Origin: Prevotella sp. P6B1
GTDB taxonomy: Bacteria; Bacteroidota; Bacteroidia; Bacteroidales; Bacteroidaceae
Assembly: GCF_000702825.1 (NCBI RefSeq)
Contig: NZ_JNKF01000015.1
Location: forward strand, 62,001-126,000
Reading direction: 5' to 3'
Length of the DNA: 64,000 bases
The translations under genes were made by a program, and so were the position numbers. Positions 19,334 through 26,687 of the stretch are shown piece by piece. The notes beneath the pieces were generated by a model, which did no database searches, had not been told where the DNA came from, and worked only from the letters and a program-made list of their open reading frames with translations. Each line of letters begins with the position of its first letter. Positions within the stretch are counted from its first letter, which is position 1.

Positions 19334-20389
19334 TTAGTTGGATTTTACGTACTCCAGCACCCAGTCCAGGTAGGGCTGTTCATTGCGTTTGCCCATGTAG
19401 GTGGCGTAACACTCAGTCTTTACTTTATAGTTGTATTGCACCTTGATGGCGCGGGCCAGCTCGGGCTTACTGCAGCCGAATACACCTGCGGCTATCAGAC
19501 TGCCTGCTACCAAGGCCGGCAGCTTGATGCGCTTCTTGCTGTTGGCCCAGTCGGCGATGATGCTCTTGCCTTTATCCGATGCCAATAGGTGGTCGACAAA
19601 CTGCTCTATCCACTCGGCGGTGTACTTATTGGCATCGGATACAAGCTGCAGCACTTCCGATTGGGTGAGGATGCACTTGATGATCTTAGCGGGAGCAAAA
19701 GCGTTGAGCGGCTCAGGCTGCGGGCGATGCTTGTTTATGATGGCTTGCAATTTGGGATGCTGCACCACCAAGTCGGCATTCACCATGTCGAGTACGGCAT
19801 CGAGTTCGAACAGGGCCTTGGTGTCCTCGTACGAGAAATCGTTCATGTGTTTCATAGCATACTTGCCGAACTTGGTGCGGTTGATCATCACAATGTCGCC
19901 ATCGATAATCAGGTAGCGCATCAGCTTGGCCAGCTCTTTCTTGATGTGGCTATCGAGATTGTCCTCGCACGACAGCCACGGCCTGATTTCCTCTTCGGGG
20001 ATGTTACTGATTTCCAGATTGCGGGGCGTTGTGTCGTGCCGCATGATGCCACGCCTCAGCACATTGAGTATCACCTGTATGCGCTTGCACTTCAGCATCT
20101 CGGGCGTCATGCCATACAGGTCGTTCTTCCATCTGTTGTAGCTGTCGATGATGGTCTTGTCGGTTAGTAAGGGCTTCAGCAGGTCGTACATTTGTTGGTA
20201 GTCGATCTGCCTGCCGGAGTTGGTTACCATCTCTGAGGCCTTGACGATACAGAGCGACGTGAGGAGGCTCTTGTGCAAGAGCTCCTGCATGTAGGCTGGT
20301 ACAGGGTCCATGACGTGATTCACTGGGTCGATTGTTGCAGATAATACGTCGATTATCTGCCTAACGGATAAGGAGATTTTGTTGTCCAT
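19334..20389 (-). CDS. Unrecognised 351-residue protein
   Basis: I do not recognise this family. The protein is soluble and helix-rich in appearance. It has a short hydrophobic stretch near residues 290-305 (LPALVAGSLIAAGVFG) followed by CSKPELARAI and YATYMGKRNEQPYLDWV at the C-terminus. There is no signal peptide. It has a strong own promoter (TTTG-N20-TATCTTTG) and codon use like its neighbours. It diverges from the HU-like/smalltalk pair across a long AT-rich spacer, a context often seen around small mobile or regulatory islets in Bacteroidales. A DNA-related role is possible but there is no motif to support it. Confidence 0.75.
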   Translation of the reverse strand: MDNKISLSVRQIIDVLSATIDPVNHVMDPVPAYMQELLHKSLLTSLCIVKASEMVTNSGRQIDYQQMYDLLKPLLTDKTIIDSYNRWKNDLYGMTPEMLKCKRIQVILNVLRRGIMRHDTTPRNLEISNIPEEEIRPWLSCEDNLDSHIKKELAKLMRYLIIDGDIVMINRTKFGKYAMKHMNDFSYEDTKALFELDAVLDMVNADLVVQHPKLQAIINKHRPQPEPLNAFAPAKIIKCILTQSEVLQLVSDANKYTAEWIEQFVDHLLASDKGKSIIADWANSKKRIKLPALVAGSLIAAGVFGCSKPELARAIKVQYNYKVKTECYATYMGKRNEQPYLDWVLEYVKSN

Positions 20390-20440
20390 AAAGTTCTTGA
20401 ATTTTTTTTAAATTTTTTAGGTTTACTAATTTTGTCGGTG

Positions 20441-20472
20441 CAAAGATAGTGAAAATATAACAATTACGCAAA
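20441..20472 (-). promoter_or_regulatory. Promoter of the 351-residue gene
   Basis: On the minus strand TTTG (20472-20469) and TATCTTTG (20448-20441) are separated by exactly 20 bases, a full match to the Bacteroidetes housekeeping promoter. Confidence 0.75.
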
Positions 20473-20496
20473 TTTTTCAGGCAAAAAAATTCAGTT

Positions 20497-20660
20497 ATTC
20501 ATTTATTCACATGTACAGGAAGGTTCTGCACGTATACTCTGCTATTAGTGAGTATATTAGTATATTATAATTATATTATATATTATATTTATATAATATA
20601 TAATATAAAATATATGTTTGAATAAATTCAAAACCTTCTTGTACATATGAATAAATGAAT
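20497..20660. repeat. 29-bp inverted repeat flanking AT-only core
   Basis: The arm at 20497-20525 (starts ATTCATTTATTCAC) and the arm at 20632-20660 (ends GAATAAATGAAT) are reverse complements at 27 of 29 positions. They enclose 106 bp that are almost entirely A and T from 20551 on, with several short TA palindromes. The element lies between two divergent promoters and has no reading frame of note. It could form a cruciform, a protein-binding array, or be a remnant of a small mobile element. No clear target-site duplication is seen. Confidence 0.8.
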
Positions 20661-20699
20661 AGTGAATAAAAACGGCTGTTTGCTCCTGATCGCAGAACC

Positions 20700-20747
20700 G
20701 TAACTTTTGGTGGCTGGAAACGTCATTTTCTGGCGCCAGAAGTTACG
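20700..20747. other. Hairpin with CTGGCGCCAG palindrome in the AT-rich spacer
   Basis: GTAACTTTTGG (20700-20710) can pair with CCAGAAGTTAC (20736-20746), with one G-U pair. Inside the right arm is a perfect 10-bp palindrome, CTGGCGCCAG (20730-20739). It lies upstream of the HU-like gene promoter and might be an operator. It is the only GC-rich island in the spacer. Confidence 0.5.
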
Positions 20748-20813
20748 CTTCTGTATGTATTAGATGTATGCTATAAAAATTTATGTTTTTACTGCAAAAA
20801 TGTGGGCAGAATA

Positions 20814-20845
20814 TTTGGCGGTTTCGAAAATATTTTGTATCTTTG
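20814..20845 (+). promoter_or_regulatory. Promoter of the HU-like/smalltalk operon
   Basis: TTTG (20814-20817), 20 bases, then TATCTTTG (20838-20845): a perfect Bacteroidetes promoter. It predicts a 5' leader of about 85 bases before the ATG at 20936. Confidence 0.75.
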
Positions 20846-20935
20846 CAGTGTTAATCAAGATATGAACAGCACACACGGGAAGCGGCTGCCCGATGTAGTC
20901 AGTCGCACTTAAGTCTAATTAATACACACACATTT

Positions 20936-21460
20936 ATGGCAAAAGTATTTTATCTGTTGAAGCAGAACAAGGTGAGAAACTCGAAGGTGCGCGGCAAGTG
21001 GTTCGCCCGTCAGAAAACCATCGAGACCTTGAACACCCGCAAGTTGGCGAACCACATCAGCGAGCATGGCTCTATCTACACCCCCGACGTAGTGTTCGGT
21101 GTGCTCGAGAAGTTCCGCAGCTGTCTGTTGGAGATGCTGCTCAACTCAAAGCGTGTGAAGATCGACGGTCTGGGTATCTTCTTCACCACCTTGGAGAATA
21201 CTGAGGGCGGTGCCGAGAGCAAGGACAAGTTCCTGCCTCAGAAGAACCTGAAGGGATTGCACATCCGATTCCTGCCCGATTCAACCACCGAGACCGACAT
21301 CTCGAGTCGTGAGTTCATCAAGAAGGCCGAATTCGTCAATGCCGAGACGCTGGCCGGCGCACTCGATGGCGACGCACCCTCGTCGGGCTCAGGCAGCGAC
21401 AACAGCCAGAGTGGCAATACTGGCGGTAACACCGGAGGAAGCGGCAGTACCGAAGATTAA
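20936..21460 (+). CDS. HU/IHF-like DNA-binding protein with Gly/Ser-rich tail
   Basis: This 174-residue protein belongs to the HU-related family found widely in Bacteroidales. Residues 1-125 match the variant HU fold: KVRGKWFARQKTIETLN, LANHISEHGSIYTPDVV, LLNSKRVKIDGLGIF and a C-terminal FLPDSTTETD. The C-terminal 35 residues are low complexity (GSGSDNSQSGNTGGNTGGSG), probably disordered. It differs from canonical 90-residue HU by the N-terminal extension and the tail. It is followed after 19 bases by a smalltalk gene, a common pairing in this group. The precise role is unknown; chromosome or replicon architecture is the usual guess. Confidence 0.88.
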   Translation: MAKVFYLLKQNKVRNSKVRGKWFARQKTIETLNTRKLANHISEHGSIYTPDVVFGVLEKFRSCLLEMLLNSKRVKIDGLGIFFTTLENTEGGAESKDKFLPQKNLKGLHIRFLPDSTTETDISSREFIKKAEFVNAETLAGALDGDAPSSGSGSDNSQSGNTGGNTGGSGSTED

Positions 21461-21479
21461 CCATTAAATATTGAAAGCT

Positions 21480-21581
21480 ATGAGTAAGAAAGAGAGTATC
21501 AAGTTTATCGTGCAGTTGATTGCATCCATCGCAACGGCGATTGTAACGGCACTGGGAGCCACATCGTGCATCGGCGCATAG
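21480..21581 (+). CDS. Smalltalk protein (33 residues)
   Basis: A 33-residue frame starts at the ATG at 21480 and ends at the TAG at 21579-21581. It encodes a charged start (MSKKESIK), a hydrophobic helix (FIVQLIASIATAIVTALG) and ATSCIGA at the end. The size, the helix and the ALGATSC ending match the smalltalk family, tiny proteins of unknown function usually found right after a HU-like gene, as here. In many genomes an N-acetylmuramoyl-L-alanine amidase follows; here a terminator and the his operon follow instead. The ATSC may serve as a lipobox-like site, but this is unproven. Confidence 0.82.
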   Translation: MSKKESIKFIVQLIASIATAIVTALGATSCIGA

Positions 21582-21603
21582 TAAGTAGTCCTCCCCACAA
21601 AGT

Positions 21604-21640
21604 AAGCACCCTGCTTCAGTAGAATGAGGCAGGGTGCTTT
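21604..21640. terminator. Bidirectional terminator between smalltalk gene and hisC
   Basis: An 11-bp perfect stem, AAGCACCCTGC (21604-21614) with GCAGGGTGCTT (21629-21639), lies between convergent genes. The T tract is short on both sides. Confidence 0.65.
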
Positions 21641-21664
21641 GGTATTTAGGGCCGCGGCCAGGGA

Positions 21665-22699
21665 TTAATACTGGCGCAGGGCGGCTACAAGCTCGTTGTT
21701 CTCGGTCTTGGTACCGATGGTGATGCGCAGGCAGTTCTGACAGAGCTGCACGCGATGGCGGTTGCGAACGATGATGCCCTGATCAACCAGATAGTTGTAG
21801 ATCTTGGTGGCATCGGTCATCTTGGCCAGGAAGAAGTTGGCATCGGTGGGATATACCTTCTCGCAGATGGGCAGCTCGCGGAAAGCTTCCATCATGCGGC
21901 CACGCTCCTGGATGAGCACCTTCACCCACTGGTCGACCTCGAAGGGATCCTTCAGGGCCTCGAGGGCCTGCTGCTGGGTGAGGAGGTTTACATTATAAGG
22001 ATACTTCACCTTATTGAACAGGGCGATGATATCCTGCGACGCAAATGCCATACCCAGACGGAGAGCGGCGCAGCCCCATGCCTTCGACATGGTGTTGAGC
22101 ACAATCAGGTTGGGGTACTTGGCCAACTCGGCACGAAGGGGCTTCTGCGAGGCGAAATCGCTGTAGGCCTCGTCGACAATCACCAAGCCGTCGAAATTCT
22201 CAATGACCTTTATCACCTCTTCGCGCACCAGACAGTTGCCGGTGGGGTTGTTAGGGGTGCACAGCCAGATAATCTTGGTATGGGCATCGGTGGCAGCCAA
22301 CAGCGCGTCGGCAGTTACCTGAAAATGCTCGTCGAGCAGTACGGTACGATACTCCACATTGTTGATATCGGCGCACACCTTATACATGCCATAGGTGGGC
22401 TCGATGGCCACCACGTTATCCACGCCTGGCTCGCAGAAACAGCGATAGGGCAGGTCGATGGCCTCGTCGCTACCGTTGCCTAAGAAGATGCACTCGGCAG
22501 GCACGCCTTTTACCTTGGCGATGGCTGCCTTGAGCTCCAGCTGCAAGGGGTCGGGGTAGCGGTTGTAAGGCGCATTGTAAGGGTTCTCGTTGGCATCGAG
22601 AAACACATGTGCCTCTCGGCCAGCGTACTCGTTACGTGCGCTGCTGTATGGTGCCAGGCTCCAGATATTGGGTCTTGTAAGTTCTTCTAATGACTTCAT
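21665..22699 (-). CDS. hisC: Histidinol-phosphate aminotransferase
   Basis: This 344-residue class I/II PLP aminotransferase converts imidazole-acetol phosphate and glutamate to L-histidinol phosphate in the cytoplasm. Visible features are [17 protein letters not shown], the cofactor-binding VDEAYSDF (Asp176, Tyr179), TPNNPTG and the PLP lysine Lys206 in TMSKAWG, with a C-terminal LRITIGT. The ATG at 22699 is preferred over a TTG three codons upstream. It is the third gene of hisG-hisD-hisC, 19 bases after hisD. hisB, normally next, is 26 kb away. Confidence 0.96.
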   Translation of the reverse strand: MKSLEELTRPNIWSLAPYSSARNEYAGREAHVFLDANENPYNAPYNRYPDPLQLELKAAIAKVKGVPAECIFLGNGSDEAIDLPYRCFCEPGVDNVVAIEPTYGMYKVCADINNVEYRTVLLDEHFQVTADALLAATDAHTKIIWLCTPNNPTGNCLVREEVIKVIENFDGLVIVDEAYSDFASQKPLRAELAKYPNLIVLNTMSKAWGCAALRLGMAFASQDIIALFNKVKYPYNVNLLTQQQALEALKDPFEVDQWVKVLIQERGRMMEAFRELPICEKVYPTDANFFLAKMTDATKIYNYLVDQGIIVRNRHRVQLCQNCLRITIGTKTENNELVAALRQY

Positions 22700-22718
22700 A
22701 ACTTTCAACTGTCAACTA

Positions 22719-24005
22719 TCAACTTTCAACTGCGCGTATGCGCACAGTCATAGCATTCTTGTGGGCATCAAGCTGCTCGGCTTCGGCCATGAGTTCTACG
22801 GCGCGACCGATGCTGCGGATACCATCCTCGCTGAGGTGCTGGAAGGTGATCTTACGGCAGTAGCTGTCGAGGTTCACGCCGCTGTAGGCAGTGGCATAGC
22901 CGTGGGTGGGCAGTGTGTGGTTGGTGCCGCTGGCATAGTCGCCTGCACTCTCACAGGCATACTCGCCCAGGAACACGCTACCTGCGTTGACTACCTTATT
23001 GGCTACCTTGGCGTAATCCTTCACCTGCAGAATGAGGTGCTCGGGGGCGTAGGCATTCGAGAGGTCGATAGCCTCCTGCAGACTGTTCACCAGTACCAGG
23101 CGGCTGTTGTCGAGCGCTTTGGCTGCCATCTCCTTACGGGGCAGCATATCCAGCTGGCGGTTCACCTCGGCCTGTACGTCGAGAATCACCTGCTCGGAGG
23201 TGGTGATGAGGAACACCTGCGAGTCAATACCATGCTCGGCCTGCGACAGCAAGTCGGCTGCCACAAACTCGATATTGGCATGCTTATCGGCGATGACGCA
23301 CACCTCGGAAGGACCTGCGGGCATGTCGATAGCCACATCGTGCAGGCTTACCTGCTGCTTGGCGGCCATCACATACTGGTTGCCGGGACCGAAGATTTTA
23401 TAGACCTTGGGCACGCTCTCGGTACCGTAGGCCATAGCGCCGATGGCCTGCACGCCACCAGCCTTGAAAATCTTGCTGACACCTGCGATACGGGCAGCCA
23501 CGAGAATGGCGGGATTCACCTTGCCATCGCGACCTGGAGGGGTGCAGAGCACTATCTCCTCGCAGCCTGCTATCTTGGCAGGGGTGGCGAGCATGAGCAC
23601 GGTTGAGAAGAGTGGGGCGGTGCCGCCAGGAATGTAGAGACCAACCTTCTGGATGGCTACACTCTTCTGCCAGCAAACCACGCCGGGCTGTGTCTCGATC
23701 TTCTTGCCCTTGAACTGCTGCGACTCGTGGAAGGCCTTGATGTTGTAGTGGGCCACCTGGATGGCAGCTTTCAGCTCAGGACTCACCAGTGCCTCGGCCT
23801 CGTTCATCTCGGCCTCGGTAACTGCGAGCTGGGGCAGATCAACATGGTCGAACTTCAGCTCATAGCCCTTTACGGCATCGTCGCCGCGCTTCTTCACGTC
23901 GGCCAGCACCGATGCTACAGTATCATTAAGTTGTGAAACGTCCAGATGAGGACGCTCCACAATCTTTGCCCATTCGCTTCTTTCGGGATATCGAATTACA
24001 TTCAT
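22719..24005 (-). CDS. hisD: Histidinol dehydrogenase
   Basis: This 428-residue enzyme makes the last two oxidation steps from L-histidinol to L-histidine with NAD and zinc. Motifs are IPGGTAPLFSTVLM, IFGPGNQYVMAAKQ, MPAGPSEVCVIAD, QAEHGIDSQV with likely zinc/catalytic residues, and TLPTHGYA. The ATG at 24005 overlaps the hisG stop as ATGA, so translation is probably coupled. A longer open frame upstream lies inside hisG and is not used. The length is normal for the family. Confidence 0.96.
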   Translation of the reverse strand: MNVIRYPERSEWAKIVERPHLDVSQLNDTVASVLADVKKRGDDAVKGYELKFDHVDLPQLAVTEAEMNEAEALVSPELKAAIQVAHYNIKAFHESQQFKGKKIETQPGVVCWQKSVAIQKVGLYIPGGTAPLFSTVLMLATPAKIAGCEEIVLCTPPGRDGKVNPAILVAARIAGVSKIFKAGGVQAIGAMAYGTESVPKVYKIFGPGNQYVMAAKQQVSLHDVAIDMPAGPSEVCVIADKHANIEFVAADLLSQAEHGIDSQVFLITTSEQVILDVQAEVNRQLDMLPRKEMAAKALDNSRLVLVNSLQEAIDLSNAYAPEHLILQVKDYAKVANKVVNAGSVFLGEYACESAGDYASGTNHTLPTHGYATAYSGVNLDSYCRKITFQHLSEDGIRSIGRAVELMAEAEQLDAHKNAMTVRIRAVES

Positions 24006-24853
24006 AATATCATCTTTTCGATTGGCGTTACCAGGATGCCCTGGGCGCCCATTTCCTTCAGTTTGCCGATAATCTCCCAGAACTGCTTCTGGTCGAGTAC
24101 GGTGTGAACAGAGCACCAGTCCTCGTCGGCCAGAGGGATGATGGTGGGGCTCTTCAGACCAGGCAGCACGTCGATAATCTCCTGCAGACGAGCCTTAGGA
24201 GCGTTCATGCGTACGTACTTCTTGTCCTCGGCGTCCTTAACGGCCTTGAAGCGGAACAGCATCTGTTCGAGGATGGCCTTCTTCTCGTCGCTCATCTGCT
24301 TGTTGCCGATCAGCAGGGCCTCGCTCTTCATCACTACCTCTACCTCGCGGAGGTTGTTGCTCACCAGGGTAGAGCCTGATGATACGATATCGAAGATAGC
24401 ATCGGCCAGACCAATGCCCGGGCTGATTTCTACGCTACCTGTGATTACATGGATTTCTGCATGGATATGATGCTGCTCAAGGAAATGTCGGAGGATTTCG
24501 GGGTAGCTGGTGGCAATCTTCTTGCCGTTGAACCACTCTACTCCCTTGTAGTCGATCTCTTTGGGGATGGCCAGCGAGAGGCGGCACTTTGAGAAGCCGA
24601 GACGTGAGATGATATCAGCATCTTCGCCACGCTCAACGAACTCGTTTTCGCCCACCACGCCGATGTCAGCCACTCCACTGGCTACACTCTGTGGGATGTC
24701 ATCATCGCGGAGGTAAAGCACCTCCAGCGGAAAGTTGGACGACTGCACCAGCAAGGTGCGCTTTGAGGCACTAACCTTGATGTCTGCTTCTGCCAGCAGA
24801 TTCATCGTGTCTTCAAACAGACGTCCTTTTGATTGTACTGCAATTCTTAACAT
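24002..24853 (-). CDS. hisG: ATP phosphoribosyltransferase, long form
   Basis: This 283-residue protein catalyses the first, committed step of histidine synthesis from ATP and PRPP. Motifs are LRIAVQSKGRLFEDT, VASGVADIGVVGENE, the PRPP-binding DIVSSGSTLVSNNL, and a C-terminal regulatory ACT-like domain (from about 215; DEDWCSVHTVL and GILVTPIEKM). The presence of that domain makes it the long, hexameric type with histidine feedback, which needs no HisZ. It is the first gene of the operon. Only 26 bases separate it from the -7 element, so there is no room for a histidine leader peptide. Confidence 0.96.
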   Translation of the reverse strand: MLRIAVQSKGRLFEDTMNLLAEADIKVSASKRTLLVQSSNFPLEVLYLRDDDIPQSVASGVADIGVVGENEFVERGEDADIISRLGFSKCRLSLAIPKEIDYKGVEWFNGKKIATSYPEILRHFLEQHHIHAEIHVITGSVEISPGIGLADAIFDIVSSGSTLVSNNLREVEVVMKSEALLIGNKQMSDEKKAILEQMLFRFKAVKDAEDKKYVRMNAPKARLQEIIDVLPGLKSPTIIPLADEDWCSVHTVLDQKQFWEIIGKLKEMGAQGILVTPIEKMIL

Positions 24854-24879
24854 ATTGTTAAATCTAAAAATATCGGGTG

Positions 24880-24887
24880 CAAAATTA
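24880..24887 (-). promoter_or_regulatory. Putative -7 element of hisGDC
   Basis: TAATTTTG on the minus strand matches TAnnTTTG. No good -33 element at 19-21 bases is seen. Confidence 0.45.
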
Positions 24888-24930
24888 CAACTTTTTCGTG
24901 AATTTCGTGCGCTTCGTGCACAAAAAGTAG

Positions 24931-24938
24931 TACCTTTG
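24931..24938 (+). promoter_or_regulatory. Putative -7 element of the lytic transglycosylase gene
   Basis: TACCTTTG matches TAnnTTTG, 32 bases before the ATG at 24971; the -33 element is not clear. Confidence 0.5.
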
Positions 24939-24970
24939 CACCGTTTTTACTAACAAAATGGTGCAGATTG

Positions 24971-26104
24971 ATGCAAAAATGGTATAAATATGTCGGTTTC
25001 GGGGCGCTTTTGCTTTCGCTGGTGTCGTGTTTCGAGAAGAAGCACGAACCCATTGTGGCACCCTGGGGTGTGATTGATGATACCGTTTCGGTTTCGGACG
25101 AGTTCGACCTGCACGACATCCAGACCAGTGGCGAACTGATTATGGCCACCATCAGCGGTCCGCAGACGTACTACGAGTATCATGGCAAGTACCTGGGCAC
25201 GCAGTTCCTGATTTGTCAGCGTTTCGCCGATTCGCTGGGTGTGCGACTGCGTGTGGAGGTGTATCGCGACAGTATGGAGTTGGTAAAACGTTTTGCTGAA
25301 GGCGAGGTGGATATCGTGGCGTGGCCCACACCCGGACATATCGATGCCGATACGGCCAAGAACGATCTGGCTAAGGAGTTGCAGGGCTGGTATCGCCCCG
25401 CGCTGATAGCTGCCGTACAGAAGGAGGAGAACGACCTGCTGACGGTTCGCAAGGTGCATCGCCGAATCTTCTCGCCCATGCTCGATGCCAAGGGCGGTAT
25501 CATCTCGCACTACGACAGCTATTTCATGACGTATGCCCGCGATATCCGTTGGGACTGGCGCCTGCTGGCTGCCCAGTGTTATCAGGAGTCGACCTTCGAC
25601 CCACGTGCCGTATCGTTTGCCGGTGCCAAGGGGCTGATGCAGATCATGCCTGGTACTGCCGACCATCTGGGTGTGCCGCGCAGTCAGTTGTACGAGCCCG
25701 AGGCTAACATACGTGCGGCGGTGAAATATATCGGACAACTGCAGAAAACCTTCTCGGATGTGCGCGACCAGTACGAGCGAACCAACTTTGTTCTGGCCAG
25801 TTACAACGGTGGTGCGCACCATATACGCGATGCCATGAATCTGGCTAAGCGCGACGGTAGGAATCCGCACCGCTGGAGCGAGGTGGCGCCCTATGTGCTG
25901 AAGCTGGCACAGCCTCGGTATTACAATGATCCTATCGTGAAATATGGTTACATGCGTGGATCGGAGACGGTGGATTACGTGCAGCGCATCCGACAGCGCC
26001 ATGCGGGCTATCAGGGTGTGAAGACGCCTCACATGGGATTCCACGGGGTAGGCAAGCCCCGAAAAGCCGAACAGCGAAAAGGAAAGTATGATATCAAAAA
26101 TTAA
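24971..26104 (+). CDS. MltF-like membrane-bound lytic transglycosylase (lipoprotein, half-size binding domain)
   Basis: This 377-residue lipoprotein (LLSLVSC, Cys20) cleaves the glycan strands of peptidoglycan. Residues about 50-120 resemble the N-lobe of a family 3 solute-binding domain (LGTQFLICQRFADSLGVRL, GEVDIVAWP). Residues about 180-330 are an SLT domain with the catalytic Glu206 in CYQESTFDP, then GLMQIMPGTA, NIRAAVKYI and ASYNGG. E. coli MltF has a full two-lobe binding domain of about 220 residues; here only one lobe is evident. The start at the ATG at 24971 gives the best lipoprotein signal. It stands alone between hisGDC and rpiB and ends in a strong terminator. Confidence 0.9.
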   Translation: MQKWYKYVGFGALLLSLVSCFEKKHEPIVAPWGVIDDTVSVSDEFDLHDIQTSGELIMATISGPQTYYEYHGKYLGTQFLICQRFADSLGVRLRVEVYRDSMELVKRFAEGEVDIVAWPTPGHIDADTAKNDLAKELQGWYRPALIAAVQKEENDLLTVRKVHRRIFSPMLDAKGGIISHYDSYFMTYARDIRWDWRLLAAQCYQESTFDPRAVSFAGAKGLMQIMPGTADHLGVPRSQLYEPEANIRAAVKYIGQLQKTFSDVRDQYERTNFVLASYNGGAHHIRDAMNLAKRDGRNPHRWSEVAPYVLKLAQPRYYNDPIVKYGYMRGSETVDYVQRIRQRHAGYQGVKTPHMGFHGVGKPRKAEQRKGKYDIKN

Positions 26105-26131
26105 CCCCCGGCAATTGCCGAGGGGTTTTTT
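26105..26131 (+). terminator. Intrinsic terminator of the lytic transglycosylase gene
   Basis: CCCC, the palindrome CGGCAATTGCCG and AGGGG form a strong stem immediately after the stop codon, followed by six T. Confidence 0.8.
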
Positions 26132-26140
26132 CTGTACGGG

Positions 26141-26163
26141 GATCTTGACCTTCGGTCGAGATC
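26141..26163. other. Small stable hairpin
   Basis: GATCTTGACC (26141-26150) pairs with GGTCGAGATC (26154-26163) over 10 bp with a TTC loop and one G-U pair. It lies just beyond the terminator and before the 3' end of rpiB. It has no T run on the plus strand and may protect the rpiB transcript 3' end. Confidence 0.5.
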
Positions 26164-26191
26164 GCTCACGTTCGAAAATGAAAGCGAGCTT

Positions 26192-26638
26192 TTATTTTGA
26201 CTTAATCGCGATCTTATCAACGCGCTTCTGGTGGCGGCCACCTTCGAAGCTGGCGGTGAAGAACTCGTCCATAATCTTACGAGCCATGTTGTTGTCGATG
26301 AAACGACCTGGCATTACCAGTACGTTGGCATCGTTGTGCTGACGGATGAGATGTGCAATCTCAGGAATCCAGCACAGTCCGGCGCGCACCTGCTGGTGCT
26401 TGTTCAGGGTGATGGAGATACCCTCGCCACTGCCACAGATGGCAATACCGGGATAAACCTCGCCACTCTCGATACCCTCGGCCAGTGCGTGTCCGAAGTC
26501 AGGATAGTCAACACTGGCATCGCTCCATGTACCATAGTCCTTAAAGGGGTAACCCTTCTCCTCCAGGTACTGGAGCACAAACTGCTTTAAAGCGAAGCCT
26601 GCATGATCGCAAGCTACTCCTACTTTTTTTACTTCCAT
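26192..26638 (-). CDS. rpiB: Ribose-5-phosphate isomerase B
   Basis: This 148-residue protein of the LacAB/RpiB family interconverts ribose 5-phosphate and ribulose 5-phosphate. Motifs are VACDHAGFALK, the active-site loop AICGSGEGISITLNK, ARKIMDEFF, and NDANVLVMPGR. The length is normal. It is downstream of tkt on the same strand with a hairpin between them, a pairing that feeds the pentose phosphate pathway and, with the nearby arabinose operon, pentose catabolism. Confidence 0.94.
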   Translation of the reverse strand: MEVKKVGVACDHAGFALKQFVLQYLEEKGYPFKDYGTWSDASVDYPDFGHALAEGIESGEVYPGIAICGSGEGISITLNKHQQVRAGLCWIPEIAHLIRQHNDANVLVMPGRFIDNNMARKIMDEFFTASFEGGRHQKRVDKIAIKSK

Positions 26639-26653
26639 AGTCTTAAATTTTAA

Positions 26654-26679
26654 AAGGCACGGACCTGAATCCGTGCCTT
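26654..26679 (-). terminator. Hairpin between tkt and rpiB
   Basis: AAGGCACGGA (26654-26663) and TCCGTGCCTT (26670-26679) form a 10-bp perfect stem. On the minus strand it follows the tkt stop codon and ends in TTTT, so it acts as a full or partial terminator before rpiB. Confidence 0.65.
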
Positions 26680-26687
26680 GTTATTAA

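Noticed and set aside
20497..20660. CRISPR array
   Set aside because: Only two inverted arms and an AT core exist; no regular direct repeats with unique spacers.
20497..20660. Insertion sequence ends
   Set aside because: The arms are only 106 bp apart with no transposase and no clear target duplication.
24005..24116. N-terminal extension of hisD into hisG
   Set aside because: The hisD family start fits the ATG at 24005, with the typical ATGA overlap; the extension is read from hisG codons.
24854..24970. Histidine attenuator or leader peptide before hisG
   Set aside because: The -7 element is too close to the ATG and no His-rich small frame is present.
24950..26044. Long minus-strand frame of about 360 residues opposite the lytic transglycosylase
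   Set aside because: The plus-strand protein has a lipobox and SLT motifs; the minus frame shows no domain and is a shadow from codon bias.
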